Below are positions 25,901 to 38,700 of a stretch of 64,000 bases of DNA, piece by piece. Origin of the DNA: Opisthocomus hoazin (lineage: Eukaryota; Chordata; Aves; Opisthocomiformes; Opisthocomidae); assembly GCF_030867145.1 (NCBI RefSeq), contig NC_134454.1, positions 64,338,308 to 64,402,307 on the forward strand. The letters run 5' to 3'. A program made the position numbers and the translations under genes. Each line of letters opens with the position of its first letter. Position 1 is the first letter of the stretch. The notes beneath the pieces are model-generated. The model had not been told where the DNA came from. It was given only the letters and a program-made list of their open reading frames with translations, and did no database searches.

Positions 25901-28900
25901 ATTTTAAGGAACAAATGTTGCTGCAGCACTCTGCTCCTGCAGCTGTGTCTTAAACATTCTGCATTCTTCTTTGCAGAACTCATACCTGACTATATAGCTT
26001 CAAACTGAGAAAGATTAAGAGGACTACAAGAGAAGGAAAACTGGAGAAATTAATCTTTAGCAATGGACTGTGATTTATTTATTTTTATTATATATACTGA
26101 ATCAGAAACTGGATCCTATTCACTGCATCAACAGCACAACAGTCTCTAAATATCTTCTGCTGTGCCTTCTTTGTGCTTGGTCATGGAAAAGGTAATTGCC
26201 CCATTGCTACATATACTCCCTTAGTTCAGAATTTCAGGTATATTCCTGATCCACTCACACAGATCGGGCACACTTGCAGTCATTTGCTTGCTTTTGCAGC
26301 AAATTTATAATTTAAATCTTTTTTCATTGTGGACGTTGTTCCTTTTAGAATTACAAAATCACAAAATTATTTTCTAGGAAAATACTTCTAGGAAAAATGA
26401 TTATTTTCTGAATAACTGGTGTTGAAATGCTCATCCGTCGTTTATGTCATACCTCTTAAAGTCTAAACATAGACAGAAACAAAGGCAGTCAAGAAAATTT
26501 AATATCTCAGATCAGCAGTAAAATATTTTCCAAAATGAATTAACTACTTTCAATAATATAACATGAAAATGACCAAAACTATTTGCTTTACTTGGAAGAC
26601 TGTTTAAAAATAAAATAATAGAGCTGTTGTTTACACAGCTTTCAGAGTATCTGACCATACCTCCCCAGCAATTTTAAAAGACAAGTGGTAATTACACTGC
26701 TTTTTTATCTGGACTTTACAAAGGCTCTACATTCAGCTTAATTCCAGTTCATCTGTACGTAGGACGACAATTTTGAAAGAGCATAGCCTGTTAGTTCCAC
26801 ATTTCCAGGGCAGATTTTAGGCACCGTGACCTGGGAGAATCCTGTCAATTTTTGTGAAAGCTGGAAAACCAGAAGGGAGAAGTAATCTAAGCAAAAGTCT
26901 TTGGCACCATTTTAACAGACTTGTCAGCTATGATCACATCAGCAATTGTCTCCGCATGAAAGAAAGGGCTCTGAGATCCAGTAACACCTTCCAGCTGCTT
27001 ACCACCTCTGCCCTTGCTCCCAAGGGAGTTGAAAATGTTGACACCCCAAATGATTTATCCCCTAGACAAAATGCAGAGAAATGGGAACTGTTTCGGGGGA
27101 AGGGAGGCACCAAAAACAGAGAGGAAGGCACGAAATGGGAAGACACAGAAAGCCCCTGTTCAGGAGGAAGGAAGGAATGGGGACACAAAACGGCTTCTCT
27201 CATTGCCAGAAGCCAACAGCAGTTCAGAAGTCGATCTTTGCTCTCCTCCCCACAAGCTGGATGGTGCCAAGGGTCAGTCAACAAGAGGAGCCGCATGTGC
27301 TTGTGCCTATGCACAAATGCACATGCGTGCATAGGAAGCGAAGACAGTCAGGGAGAGCTAAGCAGCCATCCCCACCCAGCCCCCAGCTACACCACACAGC
27401 TCTGGGACTGCTGCATGGCGAGGGGGAAGCCTCATCGCTTAGGTGGGGGCTGTTCCTACGTGAAAAGACTCTTCCCTTTTCCTCCTGTAACAAGTTGGGT
27501 TTGAGATGCTGAGGGTGAAATTCCTAGAAATGGGTTGTTGCCTACAGCAGACAACCAGGAATCCTACATCAGCTAGGAGCCGCCATCCTGTGTTCAACAC
27601 GTCCCCTCGTCACAACCAATGCTTCCCTTTTACTGGGGAGCCCTCCAGCTGGTACTGAATGTCTAACAAAGGAGAAGCTTCTGGAAATAAAAATTTTGAT
27701 GAATAATAATTTTGCTCTTCACATCACTCTGAAGAATAACGAATCCTCCTTTTCATGGAATTGTTATTTAAACAGTAATGTCCACACTGTACACAAAACA
27801 AAACATTGTGTTTCTTGCCTGGTGCCAGCTATACAATTACCTGCAGCCCAACCAGGCTCTGCTGATGCAATAGCGTATAGCACTTAATATGTCATTGTCC
27901 TACTGTATTACAGAACACCACAAGCAATTTTCACAGCTACAAGCTAGAATATGTAAAAGGATCACAGCAATTACTGGCTTCCTTTCAGTCTTTTCCGGCA
28001 GTGTTCCTAATTCAAATCTACCAACCCAGCACAGTCAACAGTGACTTAGAAGAAATGGAGGACTATGCTCTGACTGAATAGGTTAAAGAAAGGACTATAA
28101 CATTCTCACACAGAAATGCTGCATCCAGTCCCAGTGATTTATACTCTTAAAAGCAAATGACACACCACTGTTACTTGCCTCATATGCCAGTACATCATCA
28201 CGCAGGCATTTCCCAGAATGCTTAATAAAAACAGATGATTAACTAAAACAAGATAAAGTGGGCAATTTCCTACATACTGATCAAACCTACTCCGTGACCC
28301 AGACAGAGAAAACTTGAGAAGAAAGCACCGATGTGATTAAAGCTGGAGTGGCTGCACCTAGCATATGCAATGAAAATCAAGGAATGGTCCCATGAAACTG
28401 TGTCTGAGAGAAAACCCTCTCATTAACAACTGCCCTAAGAGAGCAGACTGACGGTCTGTTCACATCCTGCATCTAACAATGGCTGGACATGGAGAAAATA
28501 CTCAAGCAAGTGCCAAAGATTAACTGGGATTATGTTTTTGTAGCGTGTTTTATTCAGAAAAATAAACTGGAACATTGATTTTAATGCCGCTGACACTTTC
28601 TAATAAGCCACTCTTTGCGCACAGCATGTATTTCGGCCTCGACGAGTTACAGCTCTAGAAGGTTTCTGTGACCAAAGCAAAGCCCCTGAAAACAGGGAAC
28701 CTTGCAGGTGTGAGCTTGTGCAGCCACTGCAGGACAGGGACTGAGCAGACATCTTCATTAAGGTATCTGTAATGACGCCTAGGAATGTCTCCCTAAGAAA
28801 ACCAAACCTTTTAATTAACATATATAATATTTTCTTCTAGATGAGGCCAGCTAGAGCTTTTTAACTGTGTTCAGTTATTCCTCACAACACATCTCTCACT

Positions 28901-29115
28901 GGGACGCAGGCACTCTGGCTCCTGGCTCGGTGTAAGCCCACTACGATGGAGCAACCCAGCTGCCCGGCCACCAGGTACTGGTCTCTGCACACAGCACTGG
29001 CAGCCTGCCTCCAGCGCACCCGCAGCTTCTGAATTACGGGATCCAAACTCGGGGTGTTACCGAGTTCCTCTGGAGCTACCGAAAGACCTTCACCGGTAAC
29101 TTGTGCCATCAACTT
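22946..29115. other. gene-poor stretch left of the CpG island
   Basis: Mostly AT-rich with no recognised repeats. The segment 26854-27512 is less AT-rich and has few stop codons in several frames, including a 216-codon plus-strand frame without recognisable domains. Overlapping open frames on both strands make base composition the likelier explanation. If the island promoter runs leftward, this is first-intron sequence. Confidence 0.5.
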
Positions 29116-29226
29116 CTCGCCCCTTCCTGAAGGGCCCTAAGAAACAAAATACCCTCACCCCCTCCTCAAAAACTGAACCCCGAAAGGCGACGGGAAGGAA
29201 GAACACGCCGGAGGCGGGAAGGCGCC

Positions 29227-29235
29227 AAGGTAAGC
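29227..29235 (+). other. candidate plus-strand splice donor at the island edge
   Basis: AAG|GTAAGC matches the donor consensus well. If used, it would indicate a rightward or divergent transcript starting left of 29229. No matching downstream exon was identified. Confidence 0.25.
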
Positions 29236-29610
29236 CTTGAACCCCCGCTCTCCCGGGCAGCCCGCCCGTGCCCCTGCCCGGCGGGGCAGGCCGCAGGTGC
29301 CGCGGTCGGCGCGTGCAGGCCCGGCCGGGGGCAGCCCGGCTCCCCCTCCCTCACGAAGCCGCCATGGGACACTCCTCCCCCTCGGCGGGCAGTCCCCCGC
29401 CGCTCCGCCCGCCCCGGGCCCCGCCGTCCCCGCCCCGCTCCTTGTGGCGCTTCCCACAGAAACGGGACTGGAGGGAGCGCGGCGACCGGCACCCGGGCGG
29501 CAACCGCGGCCGCTCGGTGCTGCGTACGGGTGCGCGGGGCAACCCCCCCCCTCCCCCCAGCGCCGCCGACCCTCGCCCGGGGCCGGCTGCTCGGCGGCAC
29601 CTCCGCGCTG

Positions 29611-29646
29611 GAGGGAGGGAGGGAGGGAGGGAGGGAGGGAGGGAAG
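29611..29646 (+). repeat. (GAGG)n tandem repeat in the CpG island
   Basis: About eight to nine uninterrupted GAGG units, giving evenly spaced GGG triplets. It is a variable tetranucleotide tract and a potential G-quadruplex within the presumed promoter or 5' UTR. Confidence 0.9.
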
Positions 29647-29955
29647 GGGACAGCCCGGCCGCTCTGGGCGCCCCGCCGCCGCCGGGTCGCGCCCTGGGTC
29701 CCCGCCGCCCTGCAGGGAAGGGGCGAGCGGCTGCCCTCCCGCCCCGCCGCCTCCCCGGGGGAAGCAGGGCGGCTCTCGCCGGCGCCGCAGCCCCGTCCCC
29801 CCGCGGCGGTTTCCCGGGCCGTCCTGCGGCTGCAGCCCCGGCCCGCGGGGAGCCGCAGCCCAGCCGCTGCTCGGGCAATGAATGGAAACGTGCCCAGCGG
29901 TCCCTATCCTCCCCCCCCCGCCCCGACTCCCTCACAACTTCAGCGGCGCCGCTGC

Positions 29956-29966
29956 CTCACCTCCGG
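29956..29966 (-). other. candidate first-exon splice donor inside the CpG island
   Basis: On the minus strand CGGAG|GTGAGG is a good donor inside the island. It would suit a 5' non-coding first exon starting between about 30.0 and 30.6 kb. This is by consensus only. Confidence 0.35.
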
Positions 29967-30625
29967 GCTCTGGCGGCTTCTCCGCGCTGGGGCTCCGCTC
30001 CCGCCACCGCCGCCTCCGGCCCGCGCCCCGCTGGGCTCGCCCTTCCCCGCTCCTGCCGCCACCGTGCACCGAGGGAGAAGGAATGGGATCCCGGCGAGCG
30101 CCGACCCGGCCACCCCCAGCCGCAGGGAGGGGAGAGAGCCGTGTGGAGGGGCGGGGAGGGACGGGACGCGACCGCCCTGCCCTGCCCAGGACCGGCCCCC
30201 TCTCACTGACGTCCCCCGCGCTCACCCCGCCGGCCCGTCGACGGCGGGGGGACGCCCGCAGCGGGGCCGGCCGGGAGGCGAGCGAGGGGAGGGAGGGAGG
30301 CCCCGTCCAGGCCCCGCCGTTCGCCGCCGCGGCGGGGCGGGCTGCTCGGCCACGGGCGGCGCGGTGTGCCCCCGGCCGAAGGGCAGAGCCTCCGGAGACG
30401 GCCCGAACGAAGGCCGACCCGCCATCCCGGCGGCCGGGATGACCAGTGGCCCTCTGTCTGCCCGCCCCGACGGACCGCCGGCCGCGCCAGGCCCGCCAGG
30501 AACCGCTGCGCTGCTCGTCAGGGTGGCTCTGCCCTGCCGGACCCGGGCGCGGGGGGCGCGTTGAACGGAAAGCGGTAACGGTGACCGCCACCTCGCCCGC
30601 CTCCAGCCGCTGCTCTTCGTCTGCA

Positions 30626-31224
30626 CCTTCGGGAAAAAATGCAGTGAATACGCACACAATTTGCATTGCAAGAAAATGTCTCGAATATCGTCTGCAAAGC
30701 TTCCGTTCTCAAACCTTTTCCCGTCAGAACAAATAATTTCCCACCAGTCTCCCCTTAAAATCCCAGTTAACGCTCATCCAGCTTCAAAGCACTGCTCTGA
30801 TGACCCAGGCTCTTCAAGAGTTTTGTAATTTTTAAAGTGTCTTAAGACATCTAATGCTAAGCAGGTACGTGTCTACTAGCAGCGATACTCATTTAAAGCG
30901 TCTGCAGAGAAAATTATGGTTTAGGCTCGGACGTGTCTCTGCACGCCTCTGCTATTCCCTGCTGTTGTGCCTTCATGTAACACGCTGAGAGCTGCAAGTG
31001 GATGACAGGTGTCTAGCTTCATACAGCTCTTCTCAACGTCAGCTTCACTTGCTAGATTGGAACTGGCTGTTGCAATAGATGAAACCAGCCGCTAAGTGGG
31101 TCAATAAAATAAATCACTCTCAGTATCTGGGATACATAAATGAAGTGCTACACCAGTGCAAAACTTCATCTGCTGCAGCTAAAGCTGTCCTCCTCCTGGG
31201 AAAGAGTAAGAATTTCTCTTTTCA
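30626..31224. other. non-coding stretch right of the CpG island
   Basis: GC content falls to background within a few dozen bases. No gene or known repeat is seen. It would be the upstream promoter flank if transcription runs leftward. Confidence 0.5.
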
Positions 31225-31395
31225 CAGCTATCAGAATGAGATCTTTCACGTATACTGCATTTACTTTAAGCTATGGTTTTGGGCTGAATCACTCTTTCAC
31301 TCAGATGATACAGAGGGATCAATGCAGGCTGGCCCTGCTGACTGCTTGGGACTCCAAAGTCTTCCACTGTGCAAGGGCACACTCCACCTGACTGG
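31225..31395 (+). repeat. dispersed repeat, copy A (unnamed family)
   Basis: A segment of about 170 bases shares clear similarity in the same orientation with 45699-45880. The best part runs from GAGATC through CTGCATTTACTT, AGCTA, TTTTG and ACTCTTTCA to GGATC, about 77 percent identical over 83 bases by hand count, with mostly C/T and G/A differences. Weaker similarity continues to a shared TCCACCT. I cannot name the family. A plus-strand frame of 130 codons (31079-31471) overlaps it and is probably a by-product. Confidence 0.65.
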
Positions 31396-32284
31396 GTCCG
31401 GTTTCTGGATCTGTGCCTTTTTAATTATTGTCTGCTGCTCAGAGACCAAAAGTCAGTTAATGTTTCCCTAAGTATGTACGTTTAGGAGGAAGAAACAAGC
31501 ACAAAAACCCAAGAATTATGTTCTTGTGGCAGAAACATTGGAAACATACACAGCTATCTACACTTACTGAAAGTGGAGTTTATGCTTCCATGTCTGATTA
31601 TTGTCCGAACTCGTATCCTTACGTTACTTCTCCCCCTTCTTTCTGGACAAGTAATTATCCTAAACATTCTAGAAGAGTGTTATTAGAGACATTTTTGTTT
31701 GTTCCCATTAAAGACTCTGAAAATTCATTTTTCTACAAAATAGGGGTGTCTTTGTAAAGCTGAACTCTCTGTGACCTCCAAGAGCAGCTACTTTAGCATA
31801 CAATAGCAGACAACTCAACAGGCCTGTCCAAAAATAAACATCTCTTTAAAGAATATTTTAACCCTAGAGACTTCACACAGATGTGAGCAGTCACACTCTT
31901 ACTTGATAATACAAAATTAAAGTAATAGATGCATTAATTTTAAAAAAGCTATGAGACCTTTTGCATTCCAGTCTTCGAGTGCACTTTGAGGTAGTCTCCA
32001 TAACAGATGGCTCCTGTACTTTTGGATCGGTGTTTTCTGAAACCTGTAAATGCCCCACGCTGTTTCAAAAGAATGTGTTAAGACCACGATAATCCATCAA
32101 CAACGTGAAACCAAAAAGTATAAAACCTGCACTCCAAGTATACTTGTAGCAAGGATTGGTTTTCCAACTGGTTATTTATTAACTCCTAACAAGATAAATT
32201 GAGGTGCCTATTGATTTAATAAATCTTACCTAGAATGAAAGGAAATAATTATTAATGCATCCCATTTATGAAGTTCGCTTCTAA
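31396..32284. other. gene-free stretch
   Basis: AT-rich sequence without recognised genes or repeats. Confidence 0.5.
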
Positions 32285-32798
32285 ACAGAATCACAGAATC
32301 ACAGAATGGTAGGGGTTGGAAGGGACCTCTGTGGGTCATCTAGTCCAACCCCCCTCCCAAAGCAGGGTCACCTACAGCAGGCTGCACAGGACCTTGTCCA
32401 GGCGGGTCTTGAATATCTCCAGAGAAGGAGACTCCACAACCTCCCTGGGCAGCCTGTTCCAGTGCTCCGTCACCCTCAGAGGGAAGAAGTTCATCCTCAT
32501 GTTCAGACGAAACTTCCTGTGCCTCAGTTTGTGCCCATTGCCCCTTGTCCTGTCGCTGGGCACTACTGAAAAGAGCTTGGCCCTATCCTGACACCCTCCC
32601 TTCAGATATTTATAAGCATTTATTAGGTCCCCTTGCAGCCTTCTCTTCTTCAGGCTGAACAAGCCCAGCTCCCTCAGCCTCTCCTTGTAGGAGAGATGCT
32701 CCAGTCCCCTCACCATCCTCGTAGCCCTCCGCTGGACTCTCTCCAGTAGCTCCTCATCTTTCTTGAACTGGGGAGCCCAGAACTGGACAGAGTTCATA
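32285..32798 (-). mobile_element. CR1 LINE 3' end, 5'-truncated
   Basis: The plus strand starts with repeated CAGAATCA units, then GGTTGGAAGGGACCTC, the complement of the avian CR1 3' end with its ATTCTGTG octamer tail. It runs about 510 bases into ORF2 and stops abruptly near 32798, the usual 5' truncation of a LINE. It is closely similar to the same part of the long copy at 59631-63170, so both belong to one young-looking subfamily. Confidence 0.9.
32372..32797 (-). pseudogene. C-terminal fragment of CR1 ORF2 protein
   Basis: An open frame covers the extreme C-terminal part of the CR1 ORF2 polyprotein, downstream of the reverse transcriptase. It shows the conserved [32 protein letters not shown] and HWNRLP segments. 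There is no internal stop. The endonuclease and RT domains are missing because the insertion is 5'-truncated, and the first residues before the LINE boundary are host sequence. Confidence 0.85.
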
Positions 32799-35700
32799 GA
32801 TGCCCATGTGTGTCCAAATCACACATAAGTCTCACTGCAATTAACAGATGGGATAAGGAGTGATGTTGTGATGGTTACTGTGGTAGTGGATCCAGTGGCA
32901 GCAGCAGCCTCTTCTTCCTCCTCTATTAACTGTTTAAAAATTGTTTGCTATTTAAAAATACGCAGCAGGAACGGTTACGCAGGAACACTTACACAGCCCT
33001 GCTATCAGTTAGTGCTTGTGTGCAGGCTTAGCCATTGGATAAAGTAGTTACTAATGGGAATGATGACACCGGATAATAAGAAAATTATAATCCACTGAAC
33101 ACTATGACAAAGTTCTTAAGACACTGGCTACAGACTTATAGTAGGGCACGTAATACAAAGGGCAACCATAGCTTAAAATATTTTAATTTGGGCTATCAGA
33201 TAGTCCGACCCTAGCGGGTGCTGTCTGGTGCTCAGCACAGATTGTCACAGACACTTTTTACCATACAACTCTGGGTGCAGAAATCTGTGTTGCAAGCTCG
33301 GTGCAGCAGGTGGTGGGGCTGAATGAGTCTGAGGGTTAGAAAAACAGTCACGAGCAGGCAGTTCTTACTAGCAGGTAGGAAGCAGCACTCTGAAATGCTC
33401 TGATTTGACCCTGAAGGCCAAGGATTGGGACCCCAACAGGTCTAAGCATAGCTTATAATTCTCCTAATTTGAAATGATTATTTATTTGGAATTGCTGTGA
33501 GGAACACAGTATTTCCTTTTATCGAAGTAGTGAAGTTTTAGTGCTAACTAATTACGATATTGGCTTTGATGTGGAGCTCTAAAGTTTTTTATTTTGACTG
33601 AAACCCAACTGCACAAACAAATAACTCATCACCAGAACTTAGCACATACGCATTATCCAAACAGGAAATAGAGACGTCAAAAAAGCACACTATGGATTAA
33701 GTAATATATGAGATGGAAAAGATGATACAATGGTTTTTCCTCTTGCTCATAGACCTTCCCAAGCATTAACTTCATAGGCATTCATTTGTTTAGACAGTTT
33801 TCCTCCCTAAACATTGGTTTACTCATAACCCCAGATAGTAATAACTGACATCATTTTGATTGATCTATTTATATTCTCCGTGGCCTGTTAGAATGAAGTA
33901 TTATTTCACCCTGAAATTTCCTGAAGTTCACCTGAACAAATACAGCTTTGGATGTGGCCCAAAAAACATTCTCTGAAGGTTGTAAGAATAGAATATAGAC
34001 AAGGCAGACAAAACAGGATAGCAGAAAGTACAACCAAAGAGGCTACAATATCCAAATAACTAGAAAATAGCATATAGGTTGGAAAGCAGAACAGACACTA
34101 TTTGGCTCAAAATGAAGCTCTCGCTTAGTCTGTGAATAGTCACTGGAAACTATTAAAATATTGGAGAAGATACAAAAATGTCTATATGCTGCCTACAAAA
34201 AGCTAAAAATGAACAAAGGGAATATCGTGTATGCATATTGCAATTAGAAGAAATAGTTAGACTAAACAGCTAATCAATCTCAACTTTATAAGCTTGAGAT
34301 ATATTCATATTCAGTTTGTTCCCTGCTTTTATTTACTTTCCTGACTTTTCTTTAAGTGGCTGCTGTTCCAAAACCCTCTCACTGTGGAAGACTGGAATAA
34401 ATTACCATATTCTATTGAAATGAATGGTCTGCCCTGACTATAGAAACGCATAGTGAGGAATTTTATTGTAGAAAAATAATGTTGGAAAAACAATGCTAAA
34501 ATTGGAACTTGTCCTAAGAACTCCAATGAAAATGGAAAGAGAGGAGTTAAGGAAACAGAAAATGGTGGGAAATACACAAAAGAGAGGACTCAACTCTTTA
34601 AGAGTTGGAGGGAATTGGGTGAGGGCATGGGTGTTCTTTTATCATGATTTGTTTGTTCTTCTACCCCAAAGAAAAGTAAGACATTTAACATCATCTGAGA
34701 TAGGTCTCCAAGAAAATGTATCTTTCTCATGTAATGCTTGTTTTTGTTTACAAGTTCAGAAATCTCAGTTCCTGTAAGCACTTAATTATGACATTTAATT
34801 TTTCAGCAATTCATTCCTCTAGTGTCAGCTAGTGTTACAGGAGAGAATCTGATCCTCTATAGCCAGTGGCAGTAGGGACAAAAAAAAAAAAAGACATCTG
34901 AGGAATGGTGAAACCCATCTGTCACAGCCTGTTTTACCACAGCTTGTAGGAACCTTGGTCACAGATGAGACTCACACTGTACTGTAAACACAAGAGTAAA
35001 ATGAGGGCATCCTCGCCAGAAACATCTTATACTCTCAGCAAATCAGACAAAAACCTCAGTGCCTAGGCACAGACAAGCAGAAGGATGCTGAGAACTAAAC
35101 AATGATAACAACTAATGAGCACTTTTTGGCAAAAGTATCATTTAAAAAAAAGGCCCCAAACTGATCATCATGGATTGTTTGTAATATAATGGAGATTTTG
35201 GTGGCAAATGAGAGATGAGAAGAGGCTGTGGTTAAGCTGAAAATGACATTAAAAATTAGCAGATAATAAAAAAGAGTGCAACTGCATCCTGAGTGGATAA
35301 CAGCAGTATATTATCGAAACTCTCAAGTTCAGAGAAAAGGTATTTTATAGTTCAGACCCAAAATAAAGTCTCAAAGTTGTTATGTACAGAGTCAATGTAC
35401 AATATCTAGACTATATGCATGTGAGGGCCTAAGGGAGAGATCAGTGCTAAGTAGCAGAAAGCATGGAGTTGTCTGCAGAGAAAGGAAATGGGAGGAAGAT
35501 TTGGAAGAAAAGGGTGGGAGCTGTCTTTAATCATACAGAATTTGAACTGATGGCTTAATTCCAGAATATCAAGAGACATATCTTGAGATTTTCATCTCTA
35601 CAGGAGGGAGAAGTCTAGGGTGACTCAGGAAAGTTAGTTTAATAGCGTGCAGATTACTCTGATACTACAAACAAGCAAAGGGGACAAAGGACAGAGCAGC

Positions 35701-38700
35701 TTAGAGCTTCCATGGGAAAGTGATGAAGAAAACAGACATGCAGACCAATGCAAGGCAGCAGCATGCATTCATCAAAATAAAAACAAATTGAAGAAACAAG
35801 GTCTGTTAAAACAGTGTATCTGATAGACTGAAACCTTTAAAAAGAAGGCAACATTAGAAGAGATGAAGGCCTTTGGTGGGTGTCAAGAGATATCAGCTGA
35901 CTCTGGTTGAGTATTCTGAGGTCTCACATTCCAGCTCTGAACAAATCTTGGTGTTTTGGGGACAGTAATTGTTAAAATAGTTTGGGACTCAGCCAGTGTG
36001 GTACAAGCAGGAATCCACCACTGTATTTTAAGAAGGCTGTAATTGAATGCAGACACTCAGGCTCACTGAAGGGATCCAGATTTATCGCTGTGTCTAATCT
36101 GTATTTTTGAAACACATATTATTGTAAGTAGTATGAAAAAAAGCTGTCTAGCCAAATAAATGTTGCCTGACACAACAGCAGTAACAGCTGTTTTATCTCC
36201 TTTCCCCTAATTTGGGTCTCTAGTACAGAGAATATTTTTAAGTACACTTTGAGGCAGTAATTCATGAGAATTTAAATTAGCAGTATCCTTCCTACAGAAC
36301 AAACCAAGACATCCATTAGCTATAAGTAATTAAAGAGGCCAGTTTTTAAATATGACATTCATCTATTGAAATTCCCACATTAATACTCAGCTATGCTAAT
36401 CTATTTCTCTTCTAATGTCTTAAAATCTCTTTTTATGTCCTAAGGAGTGCTAAGAGAAAACATACACAGTCAAATGATTTAATGATCTCAAGCAGGATAC
36501 TACACATATAATATTTGAAATTACTCTATCAACTCATATATCCAGTTGAAAAAAGCAGCTCCGATACATCCTTCAACTACTAGTTTATTTATCACAAATG
36601 AGGCACTTTCTAGGACTTTGTCCAAAATATCCTACAGTTCTACTGGCTGTGTTACAAATTATAAAAGGAAATAGTCTAGTGCTATTTCTAGGAATTATAT
36701 ATCTCCAAATTATTCAATATTTTTCATTCATCAGTGCTAACATCATTAGAGATAAGAAAATCTCAAAGATTGTAACACTGCCCAGTTTTTCAGAGCCATT
36801 TAAAACTCGAAGAAATTGCTTAAGAATTGGGAAGATTCACCCAAACTCTCCAGAGAAATTCAGTGAAACAGGCTTCTTACTCCATAACACCAGTTCTAGA
36901 ATAGCTGCTTGAAACATTTTTCAGAATTAAAATGGGCATCCCAATGAGCAATCCTGCCTAGGGAATAACTCAACCTTGATGACGATGAGGCTTCCTAAGC
37001 TCCATGTGGAGCATCAGTGAGACCCAGAGCGGCACAAATCAGAGCAGTTACAGACACCAGCTACTCCCACTGGTAGTCTGTGCTGCTTTGGAGCTAATTT
37101 CCACACATTCCCTACATTCAGGGATGGGCAGTGGATTCCTAGCATATTTTATGCTTGTCTGGATGCTTAGGATTGTACACACTGACCATGATATTGTCAG
37201 CATGGAAAAGGAGGGAAAAATGATGATGCAGATTGGCTTTTGTTGGATTCGACCTTCTTTGATTTGTTTGTCCTGTAGACTATCTCATTTCCACACCTTG
37301 CATCCTAATGAAACTGTTTTTACAGAAGATACAACAATGCCTTCCAGCCCAGAAGTCTCACTTAGTGGTCTATCCTCATCTTCTTTATTTATCAGCCATC
37401 TGTAACACAGTACGTTAGGATGTTTTTGAAATCCTTTCCCCTCCTTGTCTGATGTGTCTCTGCTTTCACTCTATTTTCCTTTCCTGCTTTTGTCACAAAT
37501 GTACTGGAACCCTCCCTACTTCTGAACATGGATAATATGAAATGATCACATTCATCTCCAAAATGAAATTACATAACAGGCTCAATCCATCAGCTTTTTA
37601 TTTCCAGACTGTGTAAAAGGATGGAATTCTCATTTGCATGTATATGGTTAACTACACTGTCTTGAATCACACTTCCAGCTTGATCCTTGTTTCTCCCTCA
37701 GAAGCATTTACTTTCTGTTTTGAACCTTATTGACTGTAAAGCCAAATTGGAAGGCATGCAGTCTGGCACTTTTGCCAATACTATATATTTCGGTTAAACC
37801 AGAACAAAATTAACAAAAAAATGCAAAAAGAGTTGATCTATGTTTAAATTTGAACTTCCTGAGAAGTAACTCCTTTTCCATCTGCTCGGACCTTGCCACA
37901 AACTGTTCCAATACACTCAAGATTCAAAAAATTAACCTTTGGAGGACATATTGTACAAGCCATCTTGGTTAAGAGAACACATTTAATTCTTCCAGAAGGC
38001 AGTTAGCACAGAATACAGAATTTAAAAAACAACCCAGAGGCAGTTTTAGTTGCCAAATACCTGAAAAGCCCATCAAATATGAATTGAAAATAATAACATC
38101 ACAGGTTAGAGTAACTCCCTCCAAAAAAAGCCTGCAATAGCATTAACACATCTTCCACATCCTGTAGGGCTACATCACGTTCATGTTTATGGCCTCACTA
38201 AAGTAATAATATCACACGTGTCAGATTAAAGCGACTCAGATGTCCTAAGCAGCCTGGGGGCACACAACAGCACATCTCTTCCAAAGAATGGAAGATACGC
38301 ACAGTACACACTGACATTGATTTGGGGATGATTGTTTAATGAGGAGGATCAAGTCCAGTCTATGTGACTTGGAAGAATCTGGATCTCGCTAAAAGAAAAG
38401 ATTTGTAAACTAATCAGGAAAATGCCTTTTGAACTTGAATCCTGTATTTTTTATACCACGTGTTTACTGACTCCAGCATGGACTCACACCAGGAGGCTTT
38501 TCTCTGTCAATCACTAATCACAATGAAGTACTAACAATTACAGTGTAGCAATTTCCTTGTAACTAGTCAAACTACAGAGTATTACAATATTAGCTTCCGT
38601 GGGACATGGCCACGTATTGTGAATTTTAACAGAAAAAATAAATGTAAGATGTAAAAAGAGGTTTACTCTTGGTATTTTAAAAATTCAAAAGCTTTTGAAA

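Larger units (their letters stand above)
29120..30625. promoter_or_regulatory. CpG island, probable promoter and first exon (LHFPL2 inferred)
   Basis: About 1.5 kb of very GC-rich, CpG-dense DNA stands out sharply from an AT-rich window, with abrupt edges on both sides. It contains many GGGCGG/CCCCGCCC-type Sp1 sites, a TGACGTC cAMP-response-like site at 30207-30213 and no clear TATA box. Both are usual for a housekeeping-type promoter. Long open frames on both strands here are a by-product of GC content and are not called. A good minus-strand splice donor lies at 29961/29960 and a plus-strand donor at 29229/29230, so direction is not settled by sequence alone. In human the gene next to the ARSB 3' end is LHFPL2, in the same orientation with its 5' end facing ARSB. 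That would make this the LHFPL2 promoter, transcribed leftward. No LHFPL2 coding exon was found in the window to confirm it. Confidence 0.75.

Noticed and set aside
29166..30671. Long open frames on both strands in the CpG island (up to 344 codons)
   Set aside because: They overlap in four or more frames, are Pro/Arg/Gly/Ala-rich and come from GC content. No domain is seen.
31079..31471. 130-codon plus-strand frame
   Set aside because: It overlaps the dispersed repeat copy A, and the frame is not kept in copy B.
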